Shown: positions 36,330 to 45,900 of the stretch, in pieces
Layout: every line of letters begins with the position of its first letter
How positions within the stretch are numbered: position 1 is the first letter of the stretch
Source: Leptolyngbya sp. 'hensonii'
GTDB lineage: Bacteria > Cyanobacteriota > Cyanobacteriia > GCF-001939115
DNA length: 64,000 nucleotides
Direction: 5' to 3'
NCBI RefSeq assembly: GCF_001939115.1
Contig: NZ_MQTZ01000017.1
Location: 158,647 to 222,646 of the forward strand
Notes under the pieces: model-generated
Databases searched by the model: none
Told to the model about the DNA's origin: nothing
The model's input: only the letters and a program-made list of their open reading frames with translations
Position numbers and translations under genes: made by a program

Positions 36330-37343
36330 GTGATTAGAGTAGCAATCAACGGCTTTGGACGCATCGGACGGAACTTCATGCGCTGCTGGGCAGAGCGCTC
36401 AACCAGCGGATTTGAAGTCGTTGCCATCAACGATACCTCCGATCCCAGAACAAATGCCCATCTGCTCCGATACGATACGATGCTGGGTAAGTTCAAGGCT
36501 GATATTAGCGCCGATGACAATTCCATTACCGTCAACGGTAGAACAGCCAAATGCACCTCTGACCGGAATCCAGAAAACCTGCCATGGAAAGAGTGGGATA
36601 TTGACTTAGTGATCGAATCGACCGGTGTATTCACCAGCCGTGATGGTGCTATGAAGCATCTTAACGCAGGGGCCAAGAAGGTCATGATCACGGCTCCCGG
36701 CAAAAATGATGATGGCACCTTCGTGGTTGGGGTGAACCACCAGAATTACGATCACAACAAACACACCATCATCAGTAACGCCAGTTGTACCACCAATTGT
36801 CTGGCTCCGGTCGCCAAGGTGCTGCACGAGAGCTTTGGCATTATCAAAGGAACAATGACCACCACCCATAGCTACACTGGAGACCAGCGTTTGCTGGATG
36901 CCAGCCACCGAGATTGGCGGCGTGCTCGGGCTGCAGCCATGAACATCGTTCCCACCTCCACGGGGGCTGCTAAAGCGGTAGCCCTGGTTCTGCCCGAGCT
37001 GACTGGCAAGCTAAACGGGATCGCGCTGCGGGTACCTACCCCCAACGTCTCGATTGTGGACCTGGTGGTGCAGGTCGAGAAGAGCACGATCGCAGAGCAA
37101 GTGAATGAAGTCCTGAAAGCTGCTGCCGAAGGTCCGCTCAAGGGTATTCTGGCTTACAGCGATCTGCCCCTCGTTTCGACCGATTATCGGGGTACCGATG
37201 AGTCCTCGATCGTGGATGCTGAGCTAACCATGGTCATGGGTGGCGACATGGTGAAGGTCGTGGCTTGGTACGACAATGAGTGGGGTTACAGCCAGCGGGT
37301 TGTGGACCTGGCCGAAGTCGTCGCTGAGAAGTGGGTCGCCTAA
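36330..37343 (+). CDS. gap2: glyceraldehyde-3-phosphate dehydrogenase, NAD(P)-dependent (Gap2 type)
   Basis: Calvin-cycle and gluconeogenic GAPDH. The 337 residues start at the GTG at 36330. The Rossmann motif [12 protein letters not shown] is at the N terminus, and the catalytic Cys is in [27 protein letters not shown] near the C terminus is diagnostic. The sequence style matches cyanobacterial Gap2, which serves photosynthesis with NADPH. A strong intrinsic terminator follows at 37418. Confidence 0.96.
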   Translation: MIRVAINGFGRIGRNFMRCWAERSTSGFEVVAINDTSDPRTNAHLLRYDTMLGKFKADISADDNSITVNGRTAKCTSDRNPENLPWKEWDIDLVIESTGVFTSRDGAMKHLNAGAKKVMITAPGKNDDGTFVVGVNHQNYDHNKHTIISNASCTTNCLAPVAKVLHESFGIIKGTMTTTHSYTGDQRLLDASHRDWRRARAAAMNIVPTSTGAAKAVALVLPELTGKLNGIALRVPTPNVSIVDLVVQVEKSTIAEQVNEVLKAAAEGPLKGILAYSDLPLVSTDYRGTDESSIVDAELTMVMGGDMVKVVAWYDNEWGYSQRVVDLAEVVAEKWVA

Positions 37344-37357
37344 GAGAATCGATCGGC

Positions 37358-37376
37358 ATCCCAGGTCTGCTGGGAT
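37358..37376 (+). terminator. short hairpin after gap2
   Basis: ATCCCAG, loop GTCTG, CTGGGAT: a 7-bp stem 15 bp past the gap2 stop. It has no T-run and is probably accessory to the stronger terminator 40 bp on. Confidence 0.45.
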
Positions 37377-37417
37377 AATTCCCTGGAATATTGCGAAAAA
37401 ATTAAGAAACCTGAATT

Positions 37418-37451
37418 GCAGGGGCTGACAGAAATCGGTCCCTGCTTTTTT
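37418..37451 (+). terminator. Rho-independent terminator of gap2
   Basis: Stem GCAGGG (37418-37423) pairs with CCCTGC (37440-37445), followed at once by six T residues (37446-37451). Internal G-T and C-G pairs may extend the stem. Placed for plus-strand transcripts leaving gap2. Confidence 0.8.
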
Positions 37452-37609
37452 GTAACATAACCTCTTACCATGAAAGGCTACAGAGAACCGCTCGACGATC
37501 TTCTCCAATGGTTGTAAGGGATGTTAGTGCACTAGCGCAGTAGTCAAGCAGATCTACATATGGGACGATCTCAGTAGAAATCTTACTTTTTGGACTGTCG
37601 GAATACTCC

Positions 37610-38650
37610 CTAAAAGTGCTGAAATCCTTTATCCAGAGTGAGTTCCTGCAACACATTGCAGGTAGGATCAACCCAAAGAACCTGGGGGTTGACAGTAATA
37701 CTGCCAATAATGGCTGCGGATTGCCCCAGATGGCGCACTAGGGTCTGAGCGATCGGTGGGGGCAGGCAGAGAACCAATTCAAAATCCTCACCCCCATATA
37801 AAGCCCAGTCCAGCGCCTGTTCGGGCGTAACCCACTCACTGAAGGCAGGAGAAATGGCCTGATCTAACCGATCGACGATCGCCCCCACCCCACTCAGGCG
37901 ACAAATCTGGACGATCGCATCCGCCAGCCCATCACTGCTATCCATGCCCGTGACCCGATCGGCCCCATCGGTCCACAGCCAGGGCAGCACGTCCAAGCGG
38001 GGAATGGGCCGCTGGTGCGCCCGGATCAACTCAGCCCGATTGGCCTCTGAGACAGACTGCCCTCGATCGGGATGGAGCAGCAATTCCAGCCCTGCCCTGG
38101 AGTTGCCATGGCTACCCGTGATCACGATCGCATCCCCCGGTTGGGCTGTCGATCGCTGGATAATCCGTCCCTGTTGTGTCTGTCCCAAAGCTGTGATCGC
38201 CACCGTCAGCACTGGAGAGCGGACAATATCCCCGCCGACAATCGCTCCCCCATATTGCTCCAGGCAAGCGGCCATGCCCCCATACAAGTCTTCCAGCCAG
38301 GACAATGGCAAATCCCCTGGCAAACCCAGACCCACCGTGAGGGCGATCGGGGTCGCCCCCATGGCCGCCAGATCGGAGAGGTTAGCTGCTGTTGCTCGCC
38401 AGCCTGCATCTGCAGGGGTAGTCGTGTAGACCTCTGGCTGAGCCAAACCCAGACTGAAATGCACCCCATCGACCAGGAGATCGGTGGTCACGATCAGGGA
38501 CTGACCGGGGGCAATGGCGGCTGAATCAAGGGTCTGGCTGTCCAGAACAGCACCATCGTCACCCACGATTCCGATCGGACAGAATCGTTGCAGTCGCTGG
38601 AGCAATCCCTGCTCACCCAGATCCCGAACCGTCAGCCCGCGATCGCTCAC
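37610..38650 (-). CDS. thiL: thiamine-monophosphate kinase
   Basis: Phosphorylates thiamine phosphate to the active cofactor thiamine diphosphate. The 346-residue protein has the PurM-like motifs IGIVGDDGAVL, TTDLLVDGVHFSL, NLSDLAAMGATPIALTVGLG and GGDIVRSP. Asp residues in these bind magnesium-ATP. It starts with the GTG at 38650, overlapping the stop of the upstream gene by 4 bp, so translation is probably coupled. The order cyclophilin, small membrane protein, thiL forms one minus-strand operon. Confidence 0.94.
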   Translation of the reverse strand: MSDRGLTVRDLGEQGLLQRLQRFCPIGIVGDDGAVLDSQTLDSAAIAPGQSLIVTTDLLVDGVHFSLGLAQPEVYTTTPADAGWRATAANLSDLAAMGATPIALTVGLGLPGDLPLSWLEDLYGGMAACLEQYGGAIVGGDIVRSPVLTVAITALGQTQQGRIIQRSTAQPGDAIVITGSHGNSRAGLELLLHPDRGQSVSEANRAELIRAHQRPIPRLDVLPWLWTDGADRVTGMDSSDGLADAIVQICRLSGVGAIVDRLDQAISPAFSEWVTPEQALDWALYGGEDFELVLCLPPPIAQTLVRHLGQSAAIIGSITVNPQVLWVDPTCNVLQELTLDKGFQHF

Positions 38651-38976
38651 GGATTCTCCCCAGGGTCCGTCTCCTCCGGCAGTCCCTTCAATTTAGGGAA
38701 GCGATAGAACGGATCACCATCGGCATCCGTTTCTAAGGAGGCCCCAAACAGTTTGACCTGCTGCTCCAGATATTGCTGTGCCAACCGAGCATCTGTTCGA
38801 GCTGTGGCAGCCAGTTGAATCAGAGCGATGCAGCCATTCTGGCTTTCCAGCAACCGGTAGAAAGCCTCCTGAAGTTGTCGCTGCTGCCGCGTTTCCTGCA
38901 TGGCATTCCGAACCAGCAAGCCAATGAGCAGGGCAACTGCAATGAGAAACACAGCGTACATCATGACCTCGATCAT
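38647..38976 (-). CDS. small single-span membrane protein of the cyclophilin-thiL operon
   Basis: A 109-residue conserved hypothetical protein. One TM helix (MMYAVFLIAVALLIGLLVRN) leads to a charged helical tail (TRQQRQLQEAFYRLLESQ) and a C-terminal segment with FYRFPKLKGLP. The function is unknown. It lies 11 bp after the cyclophilin gene and overlaps thiL by 4 bp. Confidence 0.8.
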   Translation of the reverse strand: MIEVMMYAVFLIAVALLIGLLVRNAMQETRQQRQLQEAFYRLLESQNGCIALIQLAATARTDARLAQQYLEQQVKLFGASLETDADGDPFYRFPKLKGLPEETDPGENP

Positions 38977-38987
38977 GCAGATTAGGG

Positions 38988-40124
38988 CTAAGCCAGATTT
39001 TCTAACCCTTGAATTACTTTGGCTGATTCAATCTTATCGCCCTCTTTCAACTTCTCCAGAACATCCCTCCCCTCTGTCAGGTAGCCAAAGACGGCATAAC
39101 GCCCATCCAGCAGGTTTAACCCAGCTGGGGTCAACTCTGGCTCAAACAGGAAAAAGAAGACTTGAGAGGAACCTCCATTCGGATCGTCACCGGGGCGAGC
39201 CAGGGCTAGAGCCCCATAGGACGAAAAGGGAAGGACGGGCTGATCACGATATCGCCCAGCATCCTCCAGGGTGATCCCATAGGTGGGCTCACTATCCCCC
39301 CGCACCAGCACTTCCAGGGGAATAGCCCGATATTGCCCCGTCTTCGGATCAACAAAGCCCTGTTCTGGCCCATCCGGGTCGCCAAACTGTAGCACATAAG
39401 ATTCCTCGGCCCGGATAAATTTCAATCCGTTATAGAATCCCCGATTCACCAGATCCACGAAGTTACCAGCGGTAACCGGGGCACTATAGCCGTCTACAAC
39501 AACCGTCAGAGGCCCTTTACTGGTTTCGATCGCGATCGTGGCCCGTCCTTTCAGTTGGGGCAGATTGCTGTAAGCAGCGGGAACAGGAAAGGGAAATTTC
39601 TGGACCATCAGCTCTTCTAAAGCTCCCACCCGGTCCAGCAGTTTGCTCCGTTCTACTGCAATCGCCGGTTTGTCCTTGGCCTCGATCGCCGTTTGCAGCG
39701 TCCCGATGCCTGCTTGCAGTTCTGAAATCAGGGCCTGGGCCTGGGGTTGCTGCGCTGGAGCCACGCTGTTCACCAGATCGGTCTGATGGTCTCTGAGGAT
39801 GCCAGCAACCTTCGCCACATCTTTGGTGACTGCCGTCCAACGCTTCCCTCGCAATTGATTCGAAATATCTTCCAGACTGATCTGCACATCTCGAATCAGA
39901 CCATTGTCGATCGGCAAGGCATACCTCAGGAGTGCCTTACCATCCGTAATCGCATTCCCAGCAGGGAGGCGACTGACCCGATCAGCAGCCCAGGCTGCCC
40001 CATGAGCCCAACTGAACACCAGAAATAGCACCAGGCCCATCAGCAGACTAATCTTGAGGCCGCGACGCAAGAGGCCAAGGAGGCGGATCTTTTGAAGGTC
40101 AGAGAAAAATTGGGAGAGAAGCAT
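38988..40124 (-). CDS. thylakoid-lumen cyclophilin-type peptidylprolyl isomerase (TLP38/TLP40-like)
   Basis: A 378-residue exported PPIase. The signal region is SLLMGLVLFLVFSWAHGAAW, with cleavage after AWA. Residues ~60-180 are a helical domain (IRDVQISLEDISNQLRGKRW) like the PsbQ-like/TLP40 N-terminal part. The cyclophilin domain follows (TVVVDGYSAPVTAGNFVDLV, FNGLKF-like FYNGLKFIRAE, GGSSQVFFFLFEPELTP). Plant TLP40/TLP38 act in the lumen on photosystem II and state-transition processes; that role here is inference. Confidence 0.88.
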   Translation of the reverse strand: MLLSQFFSDLQKIRLLGLLRRGLKISLLMGLVLFLVFSWAHGAAWAADRVSRLPAGNAITDGKALLRYALPIDNGLIRDVQISLEDISNQLRGKRWTAVTKDVAKVAGILRDHQTDLVNSVAPAQQPQAQALISELQAGIGTLQTAIEAKDKPAIAVERSKLLDRVGALEELMVQKFPFPVPAAYSNLPQLKGRATIAIETSKGPLTVVVDGYSAPVTAGNFVDLVNRGFYNGLKFIRAEESYVLQFGDPDGPEQGFVDPKTGQYRAIPLEVLVRGDSEPTYGITLEDAGRYRDQPVLPFSSYGALALARPGDDPNGGSSQVFFFLFEPELTPAGLNLLDGRYAVFGYLTEGRDVLEKLKEGDKIESAKVIQGLENLA

Positions 40125-40290
40125 AAAGGTTGCTTTGGTACAGATTTCTTTTCAGGGAGTAGAGACTCCATAACTGATCTTGCCACAGGCCGTCCTCTGC
40201 AAATGACTCCTTCACAGATTCCAGGGGGGATTGTCGGAGCGTCCCCTCTGGGCTGTACAATGAAGTGCTGATCCGCATCAATCAAGATTC

Positions 40291-40848
40291 ATGATCTCCA
40301 GTAATGACTTTCGACCGGGCACCACGATCGAACTAGAAGGGAACGTTTGGCGCGTTGTGGAGTTCCTGCACGTCAAGCCAGGTAAAGGCTCAGCCTTTGT
40401 TCGGACAAAACTAAAAAACGCCCAAACGGGTAGTGTGCTGGAAAAAAACTTCCGCGCTGGGGAAATGGTCCCTCAGGCTACCCTGGAAAAAAGCACCATG
40501 CAACACACCTATAAAGATGGGGACCAGTTGGTCTTCATGGAGATGGAAACCTACGAGGAAGCCCGTCTGACCACAGCCCAGATCGGCGATCGGGTCAAGT
40601 ATCTGAAAGAGGGCATGGAAGTGAACGTAGTCCGCTGGAATGAACAGGTGTTGGAGGTTGAACTTCCAAACTCCGTCGTTCTAGAAATCACCCAGACTGA
40701 TCCCGGTGTTAAGGGTGACACAGCAACAGGTGGGACAAAACCGGCGATCGTCGAAACGGGTGCCCAGGTCATGGTCCCGCTGTTTATTTCAGTGGGAGAG
40801 CGCATCAGGGTTGATACTCGTACCGATGCCTATTTGGGTCGAGAGTAA
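40291..40848 (+). CDS. efp: translation elongation factor P
   Basis: Relieves ribosome stalling at polyproline. The 185 residues match the family length. Domain I carries the tip loop [14 protein letters not shown] with the conserved Lys, and the C-terminal signature [14 protein letters not shown] is present. It lies 20 bp upstream of accB; the efp-accB pair is a known conserved order in cyanobacteria and other bacteria. Confidence 0.97.
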   Translation: MISSNDFRPGTTIELEGNVWRVVEFLHVKPGKGSAFVRTKLKNAQTGSVLEKNFRAGEMVPQATLEKSTMQHTYKDGDQLVFMEMETYEEARLTTAQIGDRVKYLKEGMEVNVVRWNEQVLEVELPNSVVLEITQTDPGVKGDTATGGTKPAIVETGAQVMVPLFISVGERIRVDTRTDAYLGRE

Positions 40849-40868
40849 GCATTAGGACTCGCTAAACT

Positions 40869-41417
40869 GTGCAAATTAATCTGAGTGAACTGCGTGAATT
40901 TCTGACCTCCCTGGAGCAGACCGAAATTTCGGAATTAACCCTGAAGAGTGAGGATTTTGAACTCACAGTCCGACGAGGTCTGAAGGGTGATGTGCCGATC
41001 GTGGCGATCGAGGCAACTGGTCATACTGGGCAGGGTAATCCCACCCCCCTGCCATCTGTGGCTGCGCCAGTAAGCAACTCTGCTGCACCACATGTCCCTG
41101 CTTCAGGCCCAACCCGATCTGCCAGTGACGGTGCAGCCGCTCCGGCCCCTGTTCCCCCTCCTGCTGCAGACAAAACCTGGGTGGAGATTACCTCCCCCAT
41201 GGTGGGCACCTTTTATCGGGCTCCAGGCCCCGATGAGCCTCCGTTTGTGGATGTGGGCGATCGGATTCGTCCCGGTCAGACGGTTTGTATCATTGAAGCC
41301 ATGAAGCTAATGAACGAACTGGAAGCCGAGGTGGCGGGTGAAATTCTCGAAGTTCTCGTACAGAATGGACAGCCTGTAGAGTACGGCCAAACCCTGATGC
41401 GGGTTAGCCCTCTATAG
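40869..41417 (+). CDS. accB: acetyl-CoA carboxylase biotin carboxyl carrier protein
   Basis: Carries CO2 on biotin between the carboxylase and transferase parts of acetyl-CoA carboxylase in fatty-acid synthesis. The 182-residue protein starts at the GTG at 40869. The biotinyl domain at the C terminus has the biotin-Lys motif [12 protein letters not shown] and the [15 protein letters not shown] thumb region. An Ala/Pro-rich linker joins the N-terminal domain. Co-transcribed with efp. Confidence 0.96.
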   Translation: MQINLSELREFLTSLEQTEISELTLKSEDFELTVRRGLKGDVPIVAIEATGHTGQGNPTPLPSVAAPVSNSAAPHVPASGPTRSASDGAAAPAPVPPPAADKTWVEITSPMVGTFYRAPGPDEPPFVDVGDRIRPGQTVCIIEAMKLMNELEAEVAGEILEVLVQNGQPVEYGQTLMRVSPL

Positions 41418-41444
41418 CACATTTTGCTATATTGAATATCGAGT

Positions 41445-41516
41445 GCTGGTGTAGCTCAGTGGTAGAGCAGCCGATTTGTAATCGGCCGGTCGCAGGTTCA
41501 AATCCCGTCACCAGCT
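41445..41516 (+). tRNA. trnT-UGU: tRNA-Thr (UGU anticodon)
   Basis: A 72-nt cloverleaf. The acceptor stem GCTGGTG/CACCAGC is perfect with discriminator T. The D-arm contains AGCTCAGTGGTAGAGC, the anticodon stem GCCGA/TCGGC is perfect, and the loop TTTGTAA gives anticodon TGT at 41477-41479. The T-loop is TTCAAAT. CCA is not encoded. Its T-stem GCAGG/CCCGT contains an A-C mismatch (41494 with 41506). Confidence 0.95.
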
Positions 41517-41560
41517 TTTGTATGGCTGCAAGTTCGTACTCTCTTTGAGGGGTTCCTGAT

Positions 41561-42175
41561 ATGCCGCTTCAACTCCTAACTCAACCCCATGATTCTCCTA
41601 CGGAACAGCGAGTACTGCTTCATGGTGTGGATTGGCATCAATACGAGGCCCTTCTTAATGTGCTGGGGGACAACTTCCCAACCTTGCGATTGAGCTATCT
41701 GGAAGCAACCCTGGAAATTATGACCAACTCTCCAGAGCACGAAGCCTTAAAGAAAATGATTGGGATGCTGGTCGAAGCCTACTTGCAGGAGACACGCACC
41801 TGGTTTCATGCTGGGGGTTCCACCACCTTTCGTCAGGCTGCAAAAAGACGAGGCTTAGAACCAGATGAATGCTACTGCTTGGGGTCCAAAAAGGAGTTCC
41901 CTGATCTGGCGATCGAGGTTGTGATCACCAGTGGCCTGGTCAACAAGCTGGAGATTTATCAAGGTCTGGAGGTGCCAGAGGTGTGGCAGTGGCAGGATCA
42001 TCAATTTTCGATTTATCATCTGCGTCCCACCGGATATGAGTTAATCGTCACAAGTGAACTCCTACCAGACCTGGATATGGCTCTGCTAGCTCGGTACGTC
42101 CAGCCGGATGATCAGTTTAATGCGGTGATGGACTTTCGTGAAGCAATTCGTCAGGCAGAACACCGATCGCCATAA
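41561..42175 (+). CDS. Uma2-family (DUF820) restriction-endonuclease-fold protein
   Basis: A 204-residue PD-(D/E)XK-type protein common in cyanobacteria. YLEATLEIMTNSPEHE opens the fold; PDLAIEVVITSGLVNKLEIYQG contains the core acidic and Lys positions. The biological role of Uma2 proteins is unclear, with mobile or defence links suggested. It lies 44 bp beyond tRNA-Thr and marks the start of the accessory region. A second family member is at 51015. Confidence 0.87.
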   Translation: MPLQLLTQPHDSPTEQRVLLHGVDWHQYEALLNVLGDNFPTLRLSYLEATLEIMTNSPEHEALKKMIGMLVEAYLQETRTWFHAGGSTTFRQAAKRRGLEPDECYCLGSKKEFPDLAIEVVITSGLVNKLEIYQGLEVPEVWQWQDHQFSIYHLRPTGYELIVTSELLPDLDMALLARYVQPDDQFNAVMDFREAIRQAEHRSP

Positions 42176-42601
42176 TCAGCCGAGAACCTGGTGCGATCGT
42201 GGGTAGGGTGATGGCCGATCGGGTTGATGCCCGTGTCACGCGCAATTACCAGGTTCCAAAACTTTGAAATTAGGAAAGTGGATAGAGTTGGCCACTGCTT
42301 GGTAGTTGTACCTGGGTTTAGTAGCCGATCTTCATTTATTCTTTCTGAGAGTAAATCTAAAGAGATATGAACCTTTGCTGTCTATCTTGCGTAAACGGGA
42401 TTAATATGCAGATTATTCGTTGCTCATATTCCCACTATAGATAGATAGGCAGCGGCGGATATATCTATATCCACCTATACGGAAAATGGGCAGAGAACGT
42501 CTTTTAGTCGATTGTTATGCATACAGTCTATGGCTGTTTTTTCGTAGAAGATACAAAAAATTCATTTCCTCATCTCACTATTCTTAATAATGTGGAGAAG
42601 T
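42176..42601. other. 426-bp spacer at the edge of the AT-rich conflict island
   Basis: No gene was recognised. Base composition shifts here from GC-rich to strongly AT-rich. Direct ATAGATAGATAGG-type runs occur near 42437. An imperfect CAG...CTG stem with a T-run near 42530 could act as a weak terminator. A promoter for the trypco2 operon should lie within it. Confidence 0.5.
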
Positions 42602-42904
42602 ATGGCGTTGATCCGATTAAGTGATGCAATAAACAATCTTCGGGAAGAATTAAATCTTGCACAGGAACAGGGCAAGAAATCAGATTTGAAACTCAACATA
42701 AGCTCAATTGAGATTGAGCTAGAAGTAGTTGCAGAGAGTGAAGGAAGTGCTGGCACCAAAGTTAATTGGTGGGTACTTGGGGGAGAGCTTGCCTTAAAAG
42801 AAAAAGATGCTCGTAAGCATAAGTTAAAATTGACTCTACAGGCTTTAGATAGTAGTGGAAAAGCAATTCGCGTTTCTCAGGAACAATTGGAACGCCCAAT
42901 GTAA
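42602..42904 (+). CDS. trypco2-type (trypsin-co-occurring domain 2) protein
   Basis: A 100-residue protein beginning MALIRLSDAINNLREELN, with GGAG five bases before the ATG at 42602. The segments KLNISSIEIELEVVAES, GGELALKEKDA and HKLKLTLQAL follow the trypco2 pattern: an N-terminal helix, then beta strands. Such domains are known as small partners of trypsin-like proteases fused to NTPases in predicted conflict systems. It ends 27 bp before the trypsin-NTPase gene. It is presumed to be a regulator, adaptor or cleavage target of that protease. Confidence 0.82.
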   Translation: MALIRLSDAINNLREELNLAQEQGKKSDLKLNISSIEIELEVVAESEGSAGTKVNWWVLGGELALKEKDARKHKLKLTLQALDSSGKAIRVSQEQLERPM

Positions 42905-42931
42905 TCTCTCATTTTCCCTTTTCTCTTCAAT

Positions 42932-45900
42932 ATGAATCATAAGCGTGTTATCGAGATACATAATCCTCATCTTCAATGTGGAGGAACAGGTTATCTGATT
43001 CGGGATGATTTAATTCTCACAGCAAGTCACATAGTTGACTGTGATGAGGGTGCTGAAACATTTTATGATGTCCGTCTCATCGGAGAAGTTGAAGAAGGCT
43101 CACTCATATGGAGAGAAAAGGGAGCGAGGTTATGTTGGAAAGATAGGAATTTTGACCTTGCGCTGCTGAGGTTAATCGGCCATAGACCTAGATTTCTAGA
43201 TCAAGATGATTCTGATATCAAACTTGGAAAACTAGGAGGTGAATCTCTCAATGCATGGGGATATGGGTTTCCGAGCGTTCAAATCATTCAAGGCCGTCAG
43301 AACCCAGAACCATTGGAAGGGAGGCTAAGCAAAATTGCTGGTTTAAAGGAGAAGCAGTTCCGTTTGCAAGTAACCTCCCCAATTCCAGATAACCCAGAAG
43401 AATGGAGTGGAATCAGCGGAACATCCTTGTTTGTAGGGAGTTTGCTGGTTGGCGTTATCACTGAAACGAATAAAAGCTTTAGGGAAAAAGCGTTGTGGGG
43501 AACACCTATTTCACTTCTTACCGAGAATCAGGAATTTTGTAGATTAATCAATCCAAATCAACAGCGTTTGGAGTTGGTTGACATGAAATCTCCCGCTGAA
43601 TCCAAAGGATTTATGTCTTCAGTAAAAAAACCCAGATTTGCTGACAATCTAGTTATAAATACTGAAGATGACAAAAATCAACTTCTAGACTTTGCAAGCA
43701 AAACAATAGTAAATCAAAATAATCAAGAACTTAATATTATCGATTTTATAGCTCGAATCCCGAATAGGAGGATAGATAGAACAAGACCAATTCATTCAGT
43801 GGTGTTAAGGGGTGGGCAAGGATCTGGAAAAACTACTTTTCTTTCAGGACTTTATTCTTTCCTGGTTTCAGAATATTCGCCTAGGTTCAATCAGCTTCAA
43901 CCTTTATATATCAATCTTACTGACTATGTGGGCACGGACAAGCCCAGAGAATATATTAAGGCTGACGTTAATAATATGGCAAGCTTCATATCAAAAAGCA
44001 GTAGCCAAAACTTTCTTCTAATGATTGATGGGCTTACCTCTCGCTCGAAAGATTTTTCAGAATTTTTATTAGACAAAATCCTAGAAGATATCATCAATGA
44101 TTCCGAAAAAGTTGATGCAGTTATTTGGTCAATTTCCGATGAGTTTGAACGAACTGTTGAAAGTCATTTGAATGAGAAGAATGAATTTAATTCCTCTCAT
44201 TTTCAGAATGATATTATTAGAGTTAAATCCATTAATGTAGAAGGAAAAGAAATTAAACATTTTCTAAAGCTATTCATTATTCTTCACAATAGGATATACA
44301 ACAAAGAGACTATCAATAGAAATCTGGATCTTAAAGCTTCCCAATTAAAAAAGAAGTTGAAAAATCTTAATATAAGAGAAATTGACCAATTTATTTTATC
44401 AATTGTTTATCTTAAGATCGATGATCCTAGCTATGAAGAAATAAAATCTTTAGCCCGTTACATTGAAAGATACTGTCAGGATAAATTTGGATTTAAAAAT
44501 CTAAATGATCTAGAAGGCATAGCTCTATTAGCTTACAAAATAGTAATCGAATCATTTTATTCTAGGTCAGATCTAAAGCCTAATTATAAAAGCCTCTGCA
44601 TTACCAATGAAGATCGAAAAAATAATTCGTGGGGATTTTTGATTGAAACTAAAGTAATTCGTGATTTCCTTGCATCTTGGTATGTAATCCATTTTATTCA
44701 CAATGCTGGGGCTGGCAAGGGGAGATACCTAGATCAAAAGTTTAGGGAAAGTATCGACAATGATATTATTGGATATGATTTTCCCAGATCTATAAATATA
44801 TATTCCCGTGAACTAATTGATAGCCTAGATCCGCAAAAAAACTTCTCCAGAGGTATCGAAAGAATACTAGATTATATACATAAGACATCGGAACACAGTG
44901 AGAATCTTGCACAAACCGAAAACATTTTGTTTTACTTTCTTGGAAGATGTTCTAATAATGAAATGACTAATAATATTTTAGATAGAGCGCGGGAAAGAAT
45001 AGAAGATAGATTAGAAAAATTGAAAGAGCTAGACAAAATACAAGAGCATTCTGACTTCGGCAATAAAAAAAGAATACAGTTGAAAACTCAATATAGAACT
45101 ATTGCTGTCAGTTATATGGCGGTGCGTGCATGGCCAGCAAAGCTTATTGAAGATTTTTTGCATCAACTTATTTTTGATAAGGAAATGCGCAGCATTGATC
45201 GTGGATATCATCGTATATATTACGGTGATGAACAGCCATATAAAGATTTAGTTCCAGATTGCTACTGTGACTCTGAAAATTCTGATTGGTCTAACAGTTT
45301 TATAGCGCTCGAGACTCGAATTCTTGAGGAATTTCAAAGAATAAATGATATTTACGAGCAGTTTCAAGATTATGATGAAAGCAGAAGTTCAGGCTCTGAA
45401 GATTCGCTTGAAAAGTTTGATGTTTCCCTTAAGTTGCAACATCTAATTATTACTTTAGTCTCTTTTACTGAATCTCGCTACAATGCATTAAAATCCAATT
45501 TCATTACAGAAGAACAAATAGATTTTACCCGTAAAGTTATCCATTTTATTTTGACCTATGGTCAGGGAATTCTAGTCGATTTAGAGCAATATCTTAAAAA
45601 GATAAAACTAGATCTACATATTGGACGTACATCGTGGAATTTTATAATCGATTTATATAGATTAAAATGGACACCCAGAAGTGGATGGATTAAAAGAGAA
45701 ATTCAAGAATTTTTTGATTTTGGGCGCATAGAATCTGTTGCTGACCACACTATACTAACCGTTTGGCTTGCTCAATTCTTGCTTCCTACTAATATTGAAC
45801 AGAATAGCGCCTATGACAGAGAGTATAACAAGGCTAAGGTAAAAGATATATTAACTTTCCATGACTTTACTGAGATTTATACTGGTGATCTTATCCCCCA

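Noticed and set aside
41413..41431. TATAGCA/TGCTATA 7-bp hairpin at the accB stop
   Set aside because: Short AT-rich stem without T-run; too weak to call a terminator, although it may matter for processing before tRNA-Thr.
41445..41516. tRNA-Thr as an integration (att) site for the accessory island
   Set aside because: No repeat of the tRNA 3' end and no integrase gene were found in the window.
42517..42545. Weak hairpin with T-run upstream of trypco2
   Set aside because: Only about four pairs in the stem; not a convincing terminator.
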